A DNA stretch of 64,000 nucleotides from Aquibium oceanicum (GCF_001889605.1 NZ_CP018171.1:3370501-3434500); one strand, 5' to 3'. Shown: positions 8,942 through 18,079, counted from the first letter of the stretch. Made by a program: numbers and translations. Notes: generated by a model from the sequence alone, not told the origin.

Positions 8942-10732
8942 TTATCGCGCCCGCATGGCGCGCTTCGGGCGGTTGGTCAGCCAGACGCATTGGTAAGGTT
9001 CAAGAGTCAGTTCCTGCGCATCGATATGGCGGCCGGAGACGAGGTCGGTCCAGTCCTCGCCGGCGATGAGATTGAGGCTGACGAGCGACAGCGGCTGCGG
9101 CTCGGCCGTCACGTTGGCGATCGCGAAGATCGACTGCTCCCGGTCGAGGCTCTGGCGCCACAGGCCGAACAACGCCGGGCCGAGCTGCAAGGTGTACTGC
9201 GTGGCGTTGGGATGGAACGCCGGCTGCCCGGCCCGGATGCGGATGCGGCGCAGCACCTCCTTCAGCACCTTCGCCTGGTCCGTGGACGCGTCGGCGAGCC
9301 GCTCCTCCAGCTCCGGATAGTTCCACTGGTGGCGGTTGATCGAGCGGTTGTGGCCCATCCTGGCGACCCGGTCGTGGTCATTGGGCGTCGCCAGCAGGCT
9401 GTGGATATAGAAGGCGGGTATGCCTTCGAGCGCCATCATCACCGTCTGCGAGCACACGAAGCGCTCGAACTGAAGGCCGTCCTCGCCGGCCGCGGCCGTT
9501 CCCTTCAAAGCATCGAACAGCGACACGTTGATCTCGTAGGGCCGCTGCGACCCGTCGGCCATCCCGCGCATCGAGACCAGCCCGCCGAAGCCTCGGATCG
9601 TCTCGATCATCGAGGCGATCGCCTCGTCGTCGAGATAGCCCTCCGCCGGCCTCAGCCCGATACCGTCGTGCGAGGCGAGGAAGTTGAAGAAGAAGCAGCC
9701 CATCGGCGCCGGCGGCATGCGCATCTGCCAGCGGTTCAGCAAGGTCGAATCGCCGGTCAGAAGCGCATGCACCATCAGCGGCGGAAAGGAGAAGTTGTAG
9801 ACCGCGTGCGCCTCGTTGCGGTTGCCGAAGTAGGAGAGGTTCTCGAAATTGGGGACGTTGGTCTCGGTGATCAGCACCAGCGCCTCGTGCGCGTAGTCGG
9901 CGAGCGTGCGCATCAGGCGCACGATCTCGTGCGTCCTCGGATGATGGATGCACGAGGTGCCGAGTTCCTTCCAGACAAAGGCGACGGCATCGAGGCGGAT
10001 CGTGCGCACGCCGTTGTCGATGTGGAAGCGCATGATCCGGATGAACTCGAGCAGCAGGTCCGGATTGGCGAAGTTTACATCCACCTGGTCGTGGCTGAAG
10101 GTGCACCAGACGTGCTTTTCGCCCGACGGCGTCTCGACCGCCCGAAGCAGCGGATGCGGACGCGGGCGCACGACGGCGGAAAGATCGGTCGCCGGGTCGA
10201 CGTCGATGAAATAGCCGCTCCCCGGCTCCTGGTCCTGCAGGAACTGGGTGAACCAGGCGCTGGAGCTGGAGACGTGGTTGAGCACGAGGTCGGCCATCAG
10301 CCGGTAATCGGCGCCGAGCCGCGCCAGATGGTCCCACGATCCGAGGTCGGAATTGACCTTGGTGTAATCGACCACCGAGAACCCGTCGTCCGAGGTCCAC
10401 GGGAAGAAGGGCAGCACGTGCACGGAGCTGATGGCGCCGCGCAGATGCACCTTCAGGAAATCGTGCAGCAGCGTCAGCGGCGGGTGCTCGCCGTCGATCA
10501 GCGAATTGCCGTAGGTGATGAGCACCGCGTCGCGCTCGCTCCAGGGAGGAGCGCTCGCGCGCCGGGCGGTCGGCCGCATCCGGGCGCCGCTTCCGGCGGG
10601 CCAAAACGCCTCGATCACCTGAGCGGTGAGTTCTTCCGGGTCCCGCTCGGGATAGATGAAGCGCAGATGCGCCTCGAGCTTGCGCTGGAGCAGCGGGCGC
10701 GACGGGAGCGGGCGTGAAGCGGAACCGGCCAT
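8942..10732 (-). CDS. ggaP: GH13_18 phosphorylase, probably glucosylglycerate phosphorylase
   Basis: This 596-residue sucrose-phosphorylase-like enzyme carries the GH13 catalytic set: nucleophile Asp248 in TIRLDAVAF, acid/base Glu290 in VLITETNVP and stabiliser Asp356 in LASHDGIGL. Subfamily GH13_18 enzymes phosphorolyse sucrose, sucrose-6-phosphate or glucosylglycerate. The genes for glucosylglycerate synthesis end two bases from its stop codon, which makes glucosylglycerate the likely substrate, giving glucose-1-phosphate and glycerate. It faces gpgP-gpgS and shares their palindromic upstream motif 15 bp before its ATG. The assignment within GH13_18 rests on context and has not been tested by subfamily alignment. 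Confidence 0.8.
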   Translation of the reverse strand: MAGSASRPLPSRPLLQRKLEAHLRFIYPERDPEELTAQVIEAFWPAGSGARMRPTARRASAPPWSERDAVLITYGNSLIDGEHPPLTLLHDFLKVHLRGAISSVHVLPFFPWTSDDGFSVVDYTKVNSDLGSWDHLARLGADYRLMADLVLNHVSSSSAWFTQFLQDQEPGSGYFIDVDPATDLSAVVRPRPHPLLRAVETPSGEKHVWCTFSHDQVDVNFANPDLLLEFIRIMRFHIDNGVRTIRLDAVAFVWKELGTSCIHHPRTHEIVRLMRTLADYAHEALVLITETNVPNFENLSYFGNRNEAHAVYNFSFPPLMVHALLTGDSTLLNRWQMRMPPAPMGCFFFNFLASHDGIGLRPAEGYLDDEAIASMIETIRGFGGLVSMRGMADGSQRPYEINVSLFDALKGTAAAGEDGLQFERFVCSQTVMMALEGIPAFYIHSLLATPNDHDRVARMGHNRSINRHQWNYPELEERLADASTDQAKVLKEVLRRIRIRAGQPAFHPNATQYTLQLGPALFGLWRQSLDREQSIFAIANVTAEPQPLSLVSLNLIAGEDWTDLVSGRHIDAQELTLEPYQCVWLTNRPKRAMRAR

Positions 10733-10747
10733 CCGCCGATTTCAGCC

Positions 10748-10762
10748 TATTGCAGTGCAACA
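10748..10762. promoter_or_regulatory. Palindrome upstream of ggaP matching the one at gpgP
   Basis: TATTGCAGTGCAACA is the 5446-5460 palindrome (read on the other strand) with a single base change, G to A, at the second base. It ends 15 bp before the ggaP start codon on the minus strand, where it could overlap the promoter or leader. Confidence 0.55.
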
Positions 10763-10798
10763 TGCAAGGTTGGCGGCGTCATCGGCTGCGCCGGCAAA

Positions 10799-10816
10799 GT
10801 GTCACCGCGCTGTCAT
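10799..10816 (+). promoter_or_regulatory. Pho box upstream of btaA
   Basis: GTGTCAC (10799-10805), four bases CGCG, then CTGTCAT (10810-10816) give two PhoB half sites at the expected 11-bp spacing, close to the consensus CTGTCAT-N4-CTGTCAY. The box ends 50 bp before the btaA start. Betaine-lipid synthesis in rhizobia is known to be induced by phosphate limitation through PhoB, so site and function agree. Confidence 0.8.
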
Positions 10817-10866
10817 CGCGATCGACTACCCGCTGACGAAAGCCTCCACCAGCGGGATTCGCGACC

Positions 10867-12105
10867 ATGACAGACCTTTCCGCAGATATCGGCCTTTCCG
10901 GGCGCAGGCGCATCGGACGGGCCGTCTACCAGAACAAGGCCCTTACCAGGGAAGGTCTCCTGGAGCGGCTCTTCGCCCTCCTCTTCACCGGTCTCGTCTA
11001 CCCGCAGATATGGGAGGACCCCGAAGTCGACATGGAGGCCATGCAACTCGGCGAGGGTCACCGGATGGTCACGATCGCTTCGGGCGGCTGCAACGTGCTT
11101 TCCTACCTCACGCGCTCGCCGGCCCGCATCGACGCGGTCGATCTGAACACCGCGCACGTGGCCTTGAACCGCCTCAAGCTCGCGGCGCTGACGCACCTTC
11201 CCTCGCAGGGCGACTTCTTCCGCTTCTTCGGCGCCGCCGGCAACGTCCACAACGTTAAGGCCTACGACCTCTTCCTCGCGCCGCATCTCGACGCGTCCGC
11301 CCGCCGCTACTGGGAAATGCGCGATATCCGCGGGCGCAGGCGCATCTCGGTCTTCGGGCGGGATTTCTACCGCACCGGTCTGCTCGGCTGGTGCATCGGC
11401 GCAGGACATCTCGCCGCCCGGATGCACGGCGTCAATCCGGCTACGATCCTGGAGGCGAAGGATCTGCGCGCACAGCGCATTTTCTTCGCCGAGCAGCTCG
11501 GACCGCTGTTCGAGAGCCGGTTCGTCCGCTGGGCGACCTCGAAGAAGGCGTCGCTGTTCGGCCTCGGCATTCCGCCGGCGCAATATGACGCGCTGGCCGG
11601 GGACAAGCCAATGGCGGACGTGCTGCGCGAACGGGTGCGCAAGCTCGCCTGCGATTTCCCGCTGAATTCCAACTACTTCGCCTGGCAGGCTTTCGCACGG
11701 CGCTACCCGAAGCCGGGCGAGGCAACACTCCCGCCCTACCTGGACGCTGCGAACTTCGGCACGATCCGCGGCAATGCGGGGCGCGTGAACGTCCACCACG
11801 TCAATTTCGTCGAACTCTTGGCACGCAAGCCCGAGGCGTCGGTCGACCGCTACGTGCTCCTCGACGCGCAGGACTGGATGACGGACGCGCAGCTGGAGGC
11901 CCTGTGGAGCGAGATCACCCGCACCGCCGCCCCCGGCGCCCGCGTCATCTTCCGCACCGCCGCCGCGCCGACCTTGCTGCCCGGCCGGGTCTCCGAGGCG
12001 ATCCTGTCGCAGTGGCGCTACGAGGCCGAAGCCTCGGCGGAGTTTTCGGCACGCGACCGCTCGGCGATCTACGGCGGCTTCCATCTCTACGTGAAACGGG
12101 ACTAG
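10867..12105 (+). CDS. btaA: S-adenosylmethionine:diacylglycerol 3-amino-3-carboxypropyltransferase
   Basis: This 412-residue DUF3419/BtaA protein transfers the 3-amino-3-carboxypropyl group of S-adenosylmethionine to diacylglycerol, the first step of diacylglyceryl-trimethylhomoserine (DGTS) synthesis. Visible family features are the conserved N-terminal YQNKALTREGLLERLFALLF, the WEDPEVDMEAM segment and an SAM-binding strand IASGGCN followed by DAVDLN. btaB follows after four bases, so the pair forms an operon. A Pho box sits upstream, indicating that this phosphorus-free lipid replaces phospholipids when phosphate is scarce. The enzyme should act at the inner membrane. Confidence 0.92.
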   Translation: MTDLSADIGLSGRRRIGRAVYQNKALTREGLLERLFALLFTGLVYPQIWEDPEVDMEAMQLGEGHRMVTIASGGCNVLSYLTRSPARIDAVDLNTAHVALNRLKLAALTHLPSQGDFFRFFGAAGNVHNVKAYDLFLAPHLDASARRYWEMRDIRGRRRISVFGRDFYRTGLLGWCIGAGHLAARMHGVNPATILEAKDLRAQRIFFAEQLGPLFESRFVRWATSKKASLFGLGIPPAQYDALAGDKPMADVLRERVRKLACDFPLNSNYFAWQAFARRYPKPGEATLPPYLDAANFGTIRGNAGRVNVHHVNFVELLARKPEASVDRYVLLDAQDWMTDAQLEALWSEITRTAAPGARVIFRTAAAPTLLPGRVSEAILSQWRYEAEASAEFSARDRSAIYGGFHLYVKRD

Positions 12106-12109
12106 CGCG

Positions 12110-12787
12110 GTGAACGGCTCCGCCTCGAAACGCCTCGAGAGCCCCGACTCCGGCCATGCCGAACTCATGGACGGCGTCTACCGGGTCCAGCGCCATTTCT
12201 ACGACGCGACACGCAAATACTACCTGCTCGGCCGCGACCGGATGATCGCCGGGCTCGACGTACCGCCGAGCGGCACGGTTCTCGAACTCGGCTGCGGCAC
12301 CGGCCGCAACATCGTGCTCGCCGCGCGAAAATACCCGCAGGCGCGCTATTTCGGCCTCGACATCTCGGCCGAGATGCTGACCTCGGCCCGCAAGGCCGTC
12401 GAGCGCGAGGGGATGTCGGCAAAGGTCATGCTGGAGCGCGGCGACGCGACCGGTTTTGACGCGCAGGCTCTTTTCGGGAGAGCCTCCTTCGACCGGATCT
12501 TCGTCTCCTACGCGCTGTCGATGATCCCCGGCTGGGAGAAGACGATCGCCCTCGGCCTGGAAGCGTTGGCATCCGGCGGCTCGCTCCACGTCGTCGACTT
12601 CGGAGGCCAGGACCGCCTTCCCGGCTGGTTCCGCAGCGGCCTGCGCGCGTGGCTCACCAAATTCCACGTCGCCCCGCGTGACGAATTGCGCGAGCTGCTT
12701 GAATCGGAAGCGCAAAGGACCGGCGCAAGCCTCGATTTCGAATCGCTTTTCCGAGGCTATGCCGTCCACGCGGTGATGCGGCGCTGA
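12110..12787 (+). CDS. btaB: DGTS N-methyltransferase
   Basis: This 225-residue class I methyltransferase has the SAM-binding motif VLELGCGTGRNI and acidic strand GLDIS. Directly behind btaA, it is expected to add three methyl groups to the homoserine amine to complete DGTS. The start used is GTG at 12110, four bases after the btaA stop; an internal ATG at 12168 is possible but would remove residues before the YRVQRHFYDATRKYYL segment typical of BtaB. The 3' end is three bases from a convergent gene. Confidence 0.9.
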   Translation: MNGSASKRLESPDSGHAELMDGVYRVQRHFYDATRKYYLLGRDRMIAGLDVPPSGTVLELGCGTGRNIVLAARKYPQARYFGLDISAEMLTSARKAVEREGMSAKVMLERGDATGFDAQALFGRASFDRIFVSYALSMIPGWEKTIALGLEALASGGSLHVVDFGGQDRLPGWFRSGLRAWLTKFHVAPRDELRELLESEAQRTGASLDFESLFRGYAVHAVMRR

Positions 12788-12790
12788 TCG

Positions 12791-14167
12791 CTATTCCACC
12801 GCTTTTACGAGCGCCTGCACCAGAGCCTGCGGCTTGTAGCCCAGCTTCGAGGGCGTCAGCCCCAGCCGCACCACGACCAAGTTCTGCGACGGGATCATGG
12901 TGATGGTCTGTCCATCGTGGCCAATCGCCCAGAAGGAGTCGTCCGGCAGCGTGAAGCCGGCGTCAGATTCCTCGCCCTCAGGCGTCCCGCCGCGCGGACC
13001 GTGCAGCCAGAGCTGCCCCTGCCCGTATTCGCCGTCGGAGGCCGCGACGGGCTGGCGCATCCAGCCGACGAAGCCGCCGGGCAGGATCTGGCGGCCGTCC
13101 CACTCCCCGTCCCCCAGCAGGAACTGGCCGAACCGCGCCCAGTCGCGGGCGCTGGCGTAGAGATAGGACGAGCCGACGAATGTGCCCGACGCGTCCGCCT
13201 CGAGCACCGCGCTTTCCATGCCGAGCGGATCGAAGAGCGCCTCGCGCGGATAGTCCAGCGCATTTTGCGGCTCGCCGATCGCGTCCTGCCAGATGCGCGA
13301 GATCATCACTGCCGTGCCGCTGGAATAGTTGAACGCCGCTCCCGGCTCAGCCGTCAGTGGCTTCGACGCGGCGAAGGCCGCCATGTCGGGTTCGAGATAG
13401 AGCATGCGCGTCACGTCGGTGACGTCGCCGTAGTCCTCGTTGAACTCCAGCCCGCTCGCCATGCCGAGCATGTCGGCGAGGCTGATCGCGGCGCGCTCGT
13501 CGTCCCAGCGCTCGAAGAGTTCCTGCTGGTCGGTCGCGAGCAGCCCTTCCTGCACCAGCGTGCCGACGATCGCCGCGTTCACCGTCTTGGTCATCGACCA
13601 GCCGAGAAGCGGCGTGGCGGCCGAGAAGCCCTCGCCGTAGCGCTCGCCCACGATGCGCCCGTCATGCACGACGACGACCGCTCGCATGCCGGCTCCGGTG
13701 AGTTCGGCATCGTCGAGGATGGCGGCGATCTTGGTATCGGTGGAGGGTTCCACCAGGTCGCCCTGAGGCCAGGGCGACTGCCGCGCCGTCAACGAGCCGG
13801 GCGTGGCGGAGATGTCTTCGATAACCGAACCGGCCGGAACGCTGGCGCAGCCCAGCCCCGCGCGATCGATCGCCCTGCTCTCGCCGAAGATGCCGAGCAG
13901 CGCGGCCGAGACCGAGCCTTCGGACACGTCGACGTCGACGTCGATATATCCGAGCAACCAGTGTCCCGGCGCCTGCACGTCGACGGCGAGGACCTGCTCC
14001 GGATCGCGCCCGGCGATGAAGACGTTCGAACACACGATCTTGGCCGTGTAGCCGGTGCCGACGCGGATCAGGTCCGGCGGGGCGAAATAGAGCCAGCCGG
14101 CAGCCGCCACCACCGCGAGCACCACGAGGATGACCAGCCACTTCAGGATGCCGATGACGATACGCAT
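12791..14167 (-). CDS. Membrane-anchored serine hydrolase of the beta-lactamase/DD-peptidase fold
   Basis: This 458-residue protein begins with an uncleaved-looking transmembrane segment (residues 6-27), followed by a periplasmic domain. Class C-type active-site motifs are visible: Ser191-x-x-Lys194 in GWSMTKT, Tyr-Ser-Ser in NYSSGTA and HDGQ near the C-terminus. Such proteins include esterases, D-aminopeptidases and 6-aminohexanoate hydrolases, and real beta-lactamase activity is unlikely to be inferred from this alone. About 130 residues between the anchor and the catalytic domain belong to no domain I recognise. It converges on btaB. Confidence 0.8.
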   Translation of the reverse strand: MRIVIGILKWLVILVVLAVVAAAGWLYFAPPDLIRVGTGYTAKIVCSNVFIAGRDPEQVLAVDVQAPGHWLLGYIDVDVDVSEGSVSAALLGIFGESRAIDRAGLGCASVPAGSVIEDISATPGSLTARQSPWPQGDLVEPSTDTKIAAILDDAELTGAGMRAVVVVHDGRIVGERYGEGFSAATPLLGWSMTKTVNAAIVGTLVQEGLLATDQQELFERWDDERAAISLADMLGMASGLEFNEDYGDVTDVTRMLYLEPDMAAFAASKPLTAEPGAAFNYSSGTAVMISRIWQDAIGEPQNALDYPREALFDPLGMESAVLEADASGTFVGSSYLYASARDWARFGQFLLGDGEWDGRQILPGGFVGWMRQPVAASDGEYGQGQLWLHGPRGGTPEGEESDAGFTLPDDSFWAIGHDGQTITMIPSQNLVVVRLGLTPSKLGYKPQALVQALVKAVE

Positions 14168-14395
14168 TTGAACCTGGCCGCCCCTGCCCTATTGTTACCC
14201 TGCGGTCTTCAAATCGCCGCCATCGCCCATTTTCGGTGTGGCGGACTTTCGGGCGGAAGCCGGGGAAATGCAACCGCCAAGCGCGGACGACCGTATGCCG
14301 ATGTGTCACTCGCGGTGACCGGCTGTTAACCGTTCGTTTTCCATGCTCTCCCTCGGGTCGAAGGCGATTCGGGGCAACGAGGCGGAGGCAGAAGA

Positions 14396-15193
14396 ATGCG
14401 CCGATGGGCGGCAGTGGCACTTGCCCTGGTGGTTGCGGGGTGCACCTCGACGGGGCTCGATCTCGCCGAGATCGCCCCGACGTCCGCTCCTGGCGACATC
14501 GTACTCAACCCGCGATACGGCGACCGCGATCCGCATGACTGGGGCGCTCGGACGCCGACGAGCTATCCGGTGCACGGCACCGACGTCGCCAAGTACCAGA
14601 CGGAAGTCGACTGGGCGCAGGCCAGAGCCAGTGGCATCTCCTTCGCGTTCATCAAGGCGACCGAAGGCGGCGACCGCGTCGACGACTACTTCCACCGCAA
14701 CTGGAATGCCGCAAAGGTCGCCGGCGTCGCCCGCGGCGCCTACCACTTCTATTACTTCTGCCGCCCGGCGATCGAGCAGGCGCGATGGTTCATCCAGCAC
14801 GTGCCGCGCGACAAGACCGCACTTCCTCCCGTGCTCGACATGGAATGGAACCACCTGTCGCCGAGCTGCAAGTTGCGGCCGCCGGCCGCGACCGTGCAGG
14901 CCGAGATGAAGGTGTTCCTCGACGCAGTCGAGAAGCACTACGGCAAGAAGCCGATCATCTACACCTCGATCGATTTCTGGGAGGACAACCGGCTCTGGGA
15001 ATTCAAGGGCTATCCCTGGTGGCTGCGCTCGGTCGCCGGGCATCCGGACACGAAGTACGGGAAGCAGTCCTTCCTGTTCTGGCAGTACACAGGCACCGGC
15101 ATCGTTCCCGGCATCCGCGGCGACGCCGACATCAACGTCTTCAACGGCAGCGCCGCTTCCTGGCGCAAGTGGCTGAAGGCCAACGCGAGCTGA
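14396..15193 (+). CDS. GH25 lysozyme-type lipoprotein
   Basis: This 265-residue protein has a lipoprotein signal with lipobox VAGC (Cys16) and then a glycoside hydrolase family 25 domain: HGTDVAKYQ with the first acid, FAFIKATEGG, LDMEWNH with the catalytic Glu, and IIYTSIDFW. GH25 enzymes cut the peptidoglycan glycan strand between N-acetylmuramate and N-acetylglucosamine. A lipid-anchored form in a Gram-negative suggests a wall-remodelling role at a membrane face. GGAGG sits ahead of the ATG. It is encoded alone and converges with a small membrane-protein gene. Confidence 0.88.
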   Translation: MRRWAAVALALVVAGCTSTGLDLAEIAPTSAPGDIVLNPRYGDRDPHDWGARTPTSYPVHGTDVAKYQTEVDWAQARASGISFAFIKATEGGDRVDDYFHRNWNAAKVAGVARGAYHFYYFCRPAIEQARWFIQHVPRDKTALPPVLDMEWNHLSPSCKLRPPAATVQAEMKVFLDAVEKHYGKKPIIYTSIDFWEDNRLWEFKGYPWWLRSVAGHPDTKYGKQSFLFWQYTGTGIVPGIRGDADINVFNGSAASWRKWLKANAS

Positions 15194-15217
15194 CGTCCGG
15201 CGGCGCCATACCTGCGT

Positions 15218-15463
15218 TCAGAGCCTATCGAAGCCGTCCTTGTCGCGCGGGAGCAGGATGAGCGCGGTGGCGAGGAAGGCGAAACCGAAGGTGACGCCGA
15301 AGGACATGGCCAGGATGGCAAGCGCCGCGGCCCGCTGGTCCGAGTGCATGACGAGCTCTCCGAACCCGCGGACGTTGAACCAGATCAGCCCCGCGGCGAC
15401 GAGCCAGCCGATCAGTATTCCCGTCAGGGAATTGACGATCACGAAGCGTATCAGCTTGGGCAT
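15218..15463 (-). CDS. Small two-helix membrane protein, conserved hypothetical
   Basis: This 81-residue protein has two clear hydrophobic segments (about residues 6-29 and 45-70) linked by a short charged loop, and a basic and acidic tail. No function is recognised. It lies 32 bp downstream of the decarboxylase gene on the same strand and may be its operon partner. Confidence 0.6.
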   Translation of the reverse strand: MPKLIRFVIVNSLTGILIGWLVAAGLIWFNVRGFGELVMHSDQRAAALAILAMSFGVTFGFAFLATALILLPRDKDGFDRL

Positions 15464-15495
15464 CGGGCCATACCCTCTTCCGGGCCATTCCCGGC

Positions 15496-16713
15496 TCAGG
15501 CCATCGTCTCCAGGCTAGCAAAGCTTTCGGGCTGCGTCCCCTCGTCAAATGGACGCGACACTTCCACGAACGTGTCCGGGTAGAAGCCGTTGAAGCGCGA
15601 CCTCAGCGCCAGCGAATAGGCGCCGATGTGTCCGATCTCGATCCAGTCGCCGGTGTCGACCGTCTCGGGCAGCCAGAAAGGCCGCGACAGGATGTCGACC
15701 GAATCGCAGGTGGCGCCGCAGACCTTGAAGGGGACGATCTTCTCGCGGTCGCCGTTGCGGCTGCGAATGGCGGGATCGGGAATGAAGCGCGCAGGCAGCG
15801 TGATCTTGCCGGTCCAGGAATCCGACAGCGACGACCAGATGCCGTCGTTGATGTAGATGCGTCGTCCCTTGCGCAGCAGAACCCGCACGATCAGCGAGAA
15901 GGCGTGCGCGCAGATCACGCGGCCGGGCTCGGCCACCAGCGGCATGTCGCCGAAACCCCACTCCGTGATGTCGCCCCGCAGGCGCGACATCAGCTGCCCC
16001 AGCGACGGCATTTCGGGCGCCTTGCGGTTCGGATCGTGGCCGTATTCGGCCGGAAACCCGCCACCGACGTCGAGCCCGGCCAGCGGCACGGCGGCCCGGT
16101 TCCGCACCCAGTCGGCGGTGCGCAGCGCCCGCTCGTAGGTGTCGGGGTCGGAAATCTGGCTGCCGACGTGGAAGCAGATGCCGACCTTGTAGCCGTTTCG
16201 GTCGAGCCGCCGCAGGAGTTCCACTGCGTGCGCCGGCCCCGCGCCGAATTTCTTCGACAGTTCGTAGGCCGCACTCCCCTTGGTCTGGATGCGCACGAAG
16301 ACCGTCATGGTGCCCGGATCGATGTCGAGCGCCTGCACCACGCGGGCAAGCTTCGTCACCTCGTCCTCGTGGTCGATGGCGATGACGCGGATGCCATAGG
16401 TTTCCAAGGCCAGGCGGATGTCGGACTGTGCCTTGACCGGATGCATGTAGAGCATCTCGGCCTGGGGCGCGACGGACCGGACCGCCTCGAACTCGGCCGG
16501 AGAGGCCACGTCGAAGGCGGTCACGCCGGCCTCGGCCAGCGTCTTCAGGACGATCGTCTCGCCGTTGGTCTTGACCGCGTAGGCCGTCTTGCCCGGAAAC
16601 ATCTCCATGAAGCGCTTGGCGTCCGCCTTCAGGACCTCGGGCCGGAAACAGTAGACCGGGACGTCCGGCCGGAGCGAAAGGGCCGCATCGCGGGCGGTGT
16701 CGAATCGTTGCAT
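15496..16713 (-). CDS. Ornithine/lysine-type decarboxylase, fold III PLP enzyme
   Basis: This 405-residue enzyme has the alanine-racemase-fold decarboxylase signature: PLP-binding Lys48 in YAVKTNG, FHVGSQ, DVGGGFP, EPGR for phosphate binding, and CGATCDSVD, which supplies the active-site Cys and Asp from the partner subunit. Length and motifs fit rhizobial ornithine or ornithine/lysine decarboxylases, which make putrescine (or cadaverine) in the cytoplasm. The ATG at 16713 is taken because the PLP domain starts right after it; the frame continues upstream without family similarity. Confidence 0.88.
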   Translation of the reverse strand: MQRFDTARDAALSLRPDVPVYCFRPEVLKADAKRFMEMFPGKTAYAVKTNGETIVLKTLAEAGVTAFDVASPAEFEAVRSVAPQAEMLYMHPVKAQSDIRLALETYGIRVIAIDHEDEVTKLARVVQALDIDPGTMTVFVRIQTKGSAAYELSKKFGAGPAHAVELLRRLDRNGYKVGICFHVGSQISDPDTYERALRTADWVRNRAAVPLAGLDVGGGFPAEYGHDPNRKAPEMPSLGQLMSRLRGDITEWGFGDMPLVAEPGRVICAHAFSLIVRVLLRKGRRIYINDGIWSSLSDSWTGKITLPARFIPDPAIRSRNGDREKIVPFKVCGATCDSVDILSRPFWLPETVDTGDWIEIGHIGAYSLALRSRFNGFYPDTFVEVSRPFDEGTQPESFASLETMA

Positions 16714-16864
16714 GAGCTGTCCCCGTGTTGGCTCGAATCTAGGGCAACGGAGCCCGTATGGAAAACTCCGGTGTGACGGCACGGCGCAAGATCGGGAATC
16801 GGGTGGCGGTTTTTCGCCCCGAGACCTATCAGCCGGTGCATCGAACCAGGAGGATCGGCACTCG

Positions 16865-17839
16865 ATGAACGGGAAATCCGCGGCCGCGCGGCCGATGTCG
16901 GCGGCAGTCTGGGCGCAGCTCCTGCTGCTCGGCGCGATCTGGGGCGGCTCGTTCTTCTTCGCCCGCATTGCGGTACAGGAGATACCGCCGTTCACGCTCG
17001 TGCTCCTGCGCGTGGCGATAGCGGCGGCCGCGCTGCACGGCTACCTGGCGGCGCGTGGCATATCGCTGGCCCCGGCGTTGCGGGTGTGGCGTGGGCTGCT
17101 CCTGCTCGGAGCGGTCAACAACGTGATCCCGTTCAGCCTGATGTTCCTCGGCCAGACCGAACTCGGCGCCGGGCTCGCTTCGGTTCTCAACGCGACGACG
17201 CCGTTCTGGACCATACTGGTCGGAAGCCTCCTCGTCGCCGACGAGAAGGTCACCGCCGGCAAGCTGGCCGGCATCGCGCTCGGCATCGCCGGCACGGCGG
17301 TCATGATCGGTCCCGGCCTGCTCGCCGGTCTGGGCGGGCCGGTATGGGCGAAGTTGGCCCTGATCGGCACCGCGCTTTCCTATGCCTTCGCCTTCGTGGT
17401 GGCGAAGCGTATCGGAGGGCTGTCGCCGACGGTGATCGCCGCCGGGCAGCTGACCGCATCGAGCGTGATCATGGTCCCGATCGTGGCAACGGTCCACGGA
17501 ACGACGGAGATGTTCGCGGCCAGCGGGCGGACATGGGCCGCGGTGCTGGGGCTGGCGCTGCTGTCCACCGCTTTCGCCTACATCCTCTACTTCCGCATCC
17601 TGGCGTCCGCTGGCGCCACCAATGCCTCGCTGGTCACGCTGATCGTGCCGGTAAGCGCGCTCATCCTCGGCGTCGTCTTCCTCGGCGAGCGGCTTGAGGC
17701 TTTCGAAGCGGCCGGAATCGCGCTCATCGGATGCGGCCTGGTGGTCATCGACGGCCGGGTCGTTTCCACGCTGCGGCGCCGAAGGCCGGGACTCTCCGAT
17801 GCGGGAATACCCCCTGAGCCGACGAAAAAATCCACATGA
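16865..17839 (+). CDS. EamA-family (DMT) transporter
   Basis: This 324-residue protein has about ten hydrophobic segments arranged as two EamA repeats (first repeat from AQLLLLGAIWGGSFFFARIAV, second from LALIGTALSYAFAFVVAKRI). It belongs to the drug/metabolite transporter superfamily of inner-membrane exporters, whose substrates cannot be told from sequence. The start at 16865 follows AGGAGG. Its tail after the last helix is basic. It is divergent from the decarboxylase gene, so polyamine or amino-acid export is conceivable but unsupported. Confidence 0.85.
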   Translation: MNGKSAAARPMSAAVWAQLLLLGAIWGGSFFFARIAVQEIPPFTLVLLRVAIAAAALHGYLAARGISLAPALRVWRGLLLLGAVNNVIPFSLMFLGQTELGAGLASVLNATTPFWTILVGSLLVADEKVTAGKLAGIALGIAGTAVMIGPGLLAGLGGPVWAKLALIGTALSYAFAFVVAKRIGGLSPTVIAAGQLTASSVIMVPIVATVHGTTEMFAASGRTWAAVLGLALLSTAFAYILYFRILASAGATNASLVTLIVPVSALILGVVFLGERLEAFEAAGIALIGCGLVVIDGRVVSTLRRRRPGLSDAGIPPEPTKKST

Positions 17840-17934
17840 AACGAAGCGGCCGATACCGGAAGCAAATCAACGGCTAACAGGGTAGCCGCGCAACGCCCTT
17901 CCACACCGATGCCGCATCGCAGCATAGTTTTCGC

Positions 17935-17962
17935 TTGCGAGTGGCCCAAACTCGCCTACACT
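17935..17962 (+). promoter_or_regulatory. Candidate sigma-70 promoter of the microprotein gene
   Basis: TTGCGA (17935-17940), 16 bp, then TACACT (17957-17962). It lies 30 bp upstream of a strong GGAGG-ATG start, the expected distance for a short leader. Assigned by eye only. Confidence 0.35.
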
Positions 17963-17992
17963 TCTGGCATAGTCTACGCAGGAGGCTATGAC

Positions 17993-18079
17993 ATGGGACT
18001 GACAAAGCCTATCAACGCATTGATGATCTGTTTTGCGTTTGGTTTCATCGGCGCCATGATAGTGGGAGTGATCCACTGA
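17993..18079 (+). CDS. 28-residue single-span membrane microprotein
   Basis: A GGAGG (17981-17985) stands seven bases before ATG 17993, and 28 codons follow to TGA. The peptide starts MGLTKPINALM, then runs as a hydrophobic helix (FAFGFIGAMIVGVI) and ends His. The layout of candidate promoter, ideal ribosome site, short frame and a rho-independent terminator 46 bp beyond the stop marks it as a real one-gene unit. It is too short for ordinary gene finders. Function unknown; such peptides often bind larger membrane complexes. Confidence 0.65.
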   Translation: MGLTKPINALMICFAFGFIGAMIVGVIH

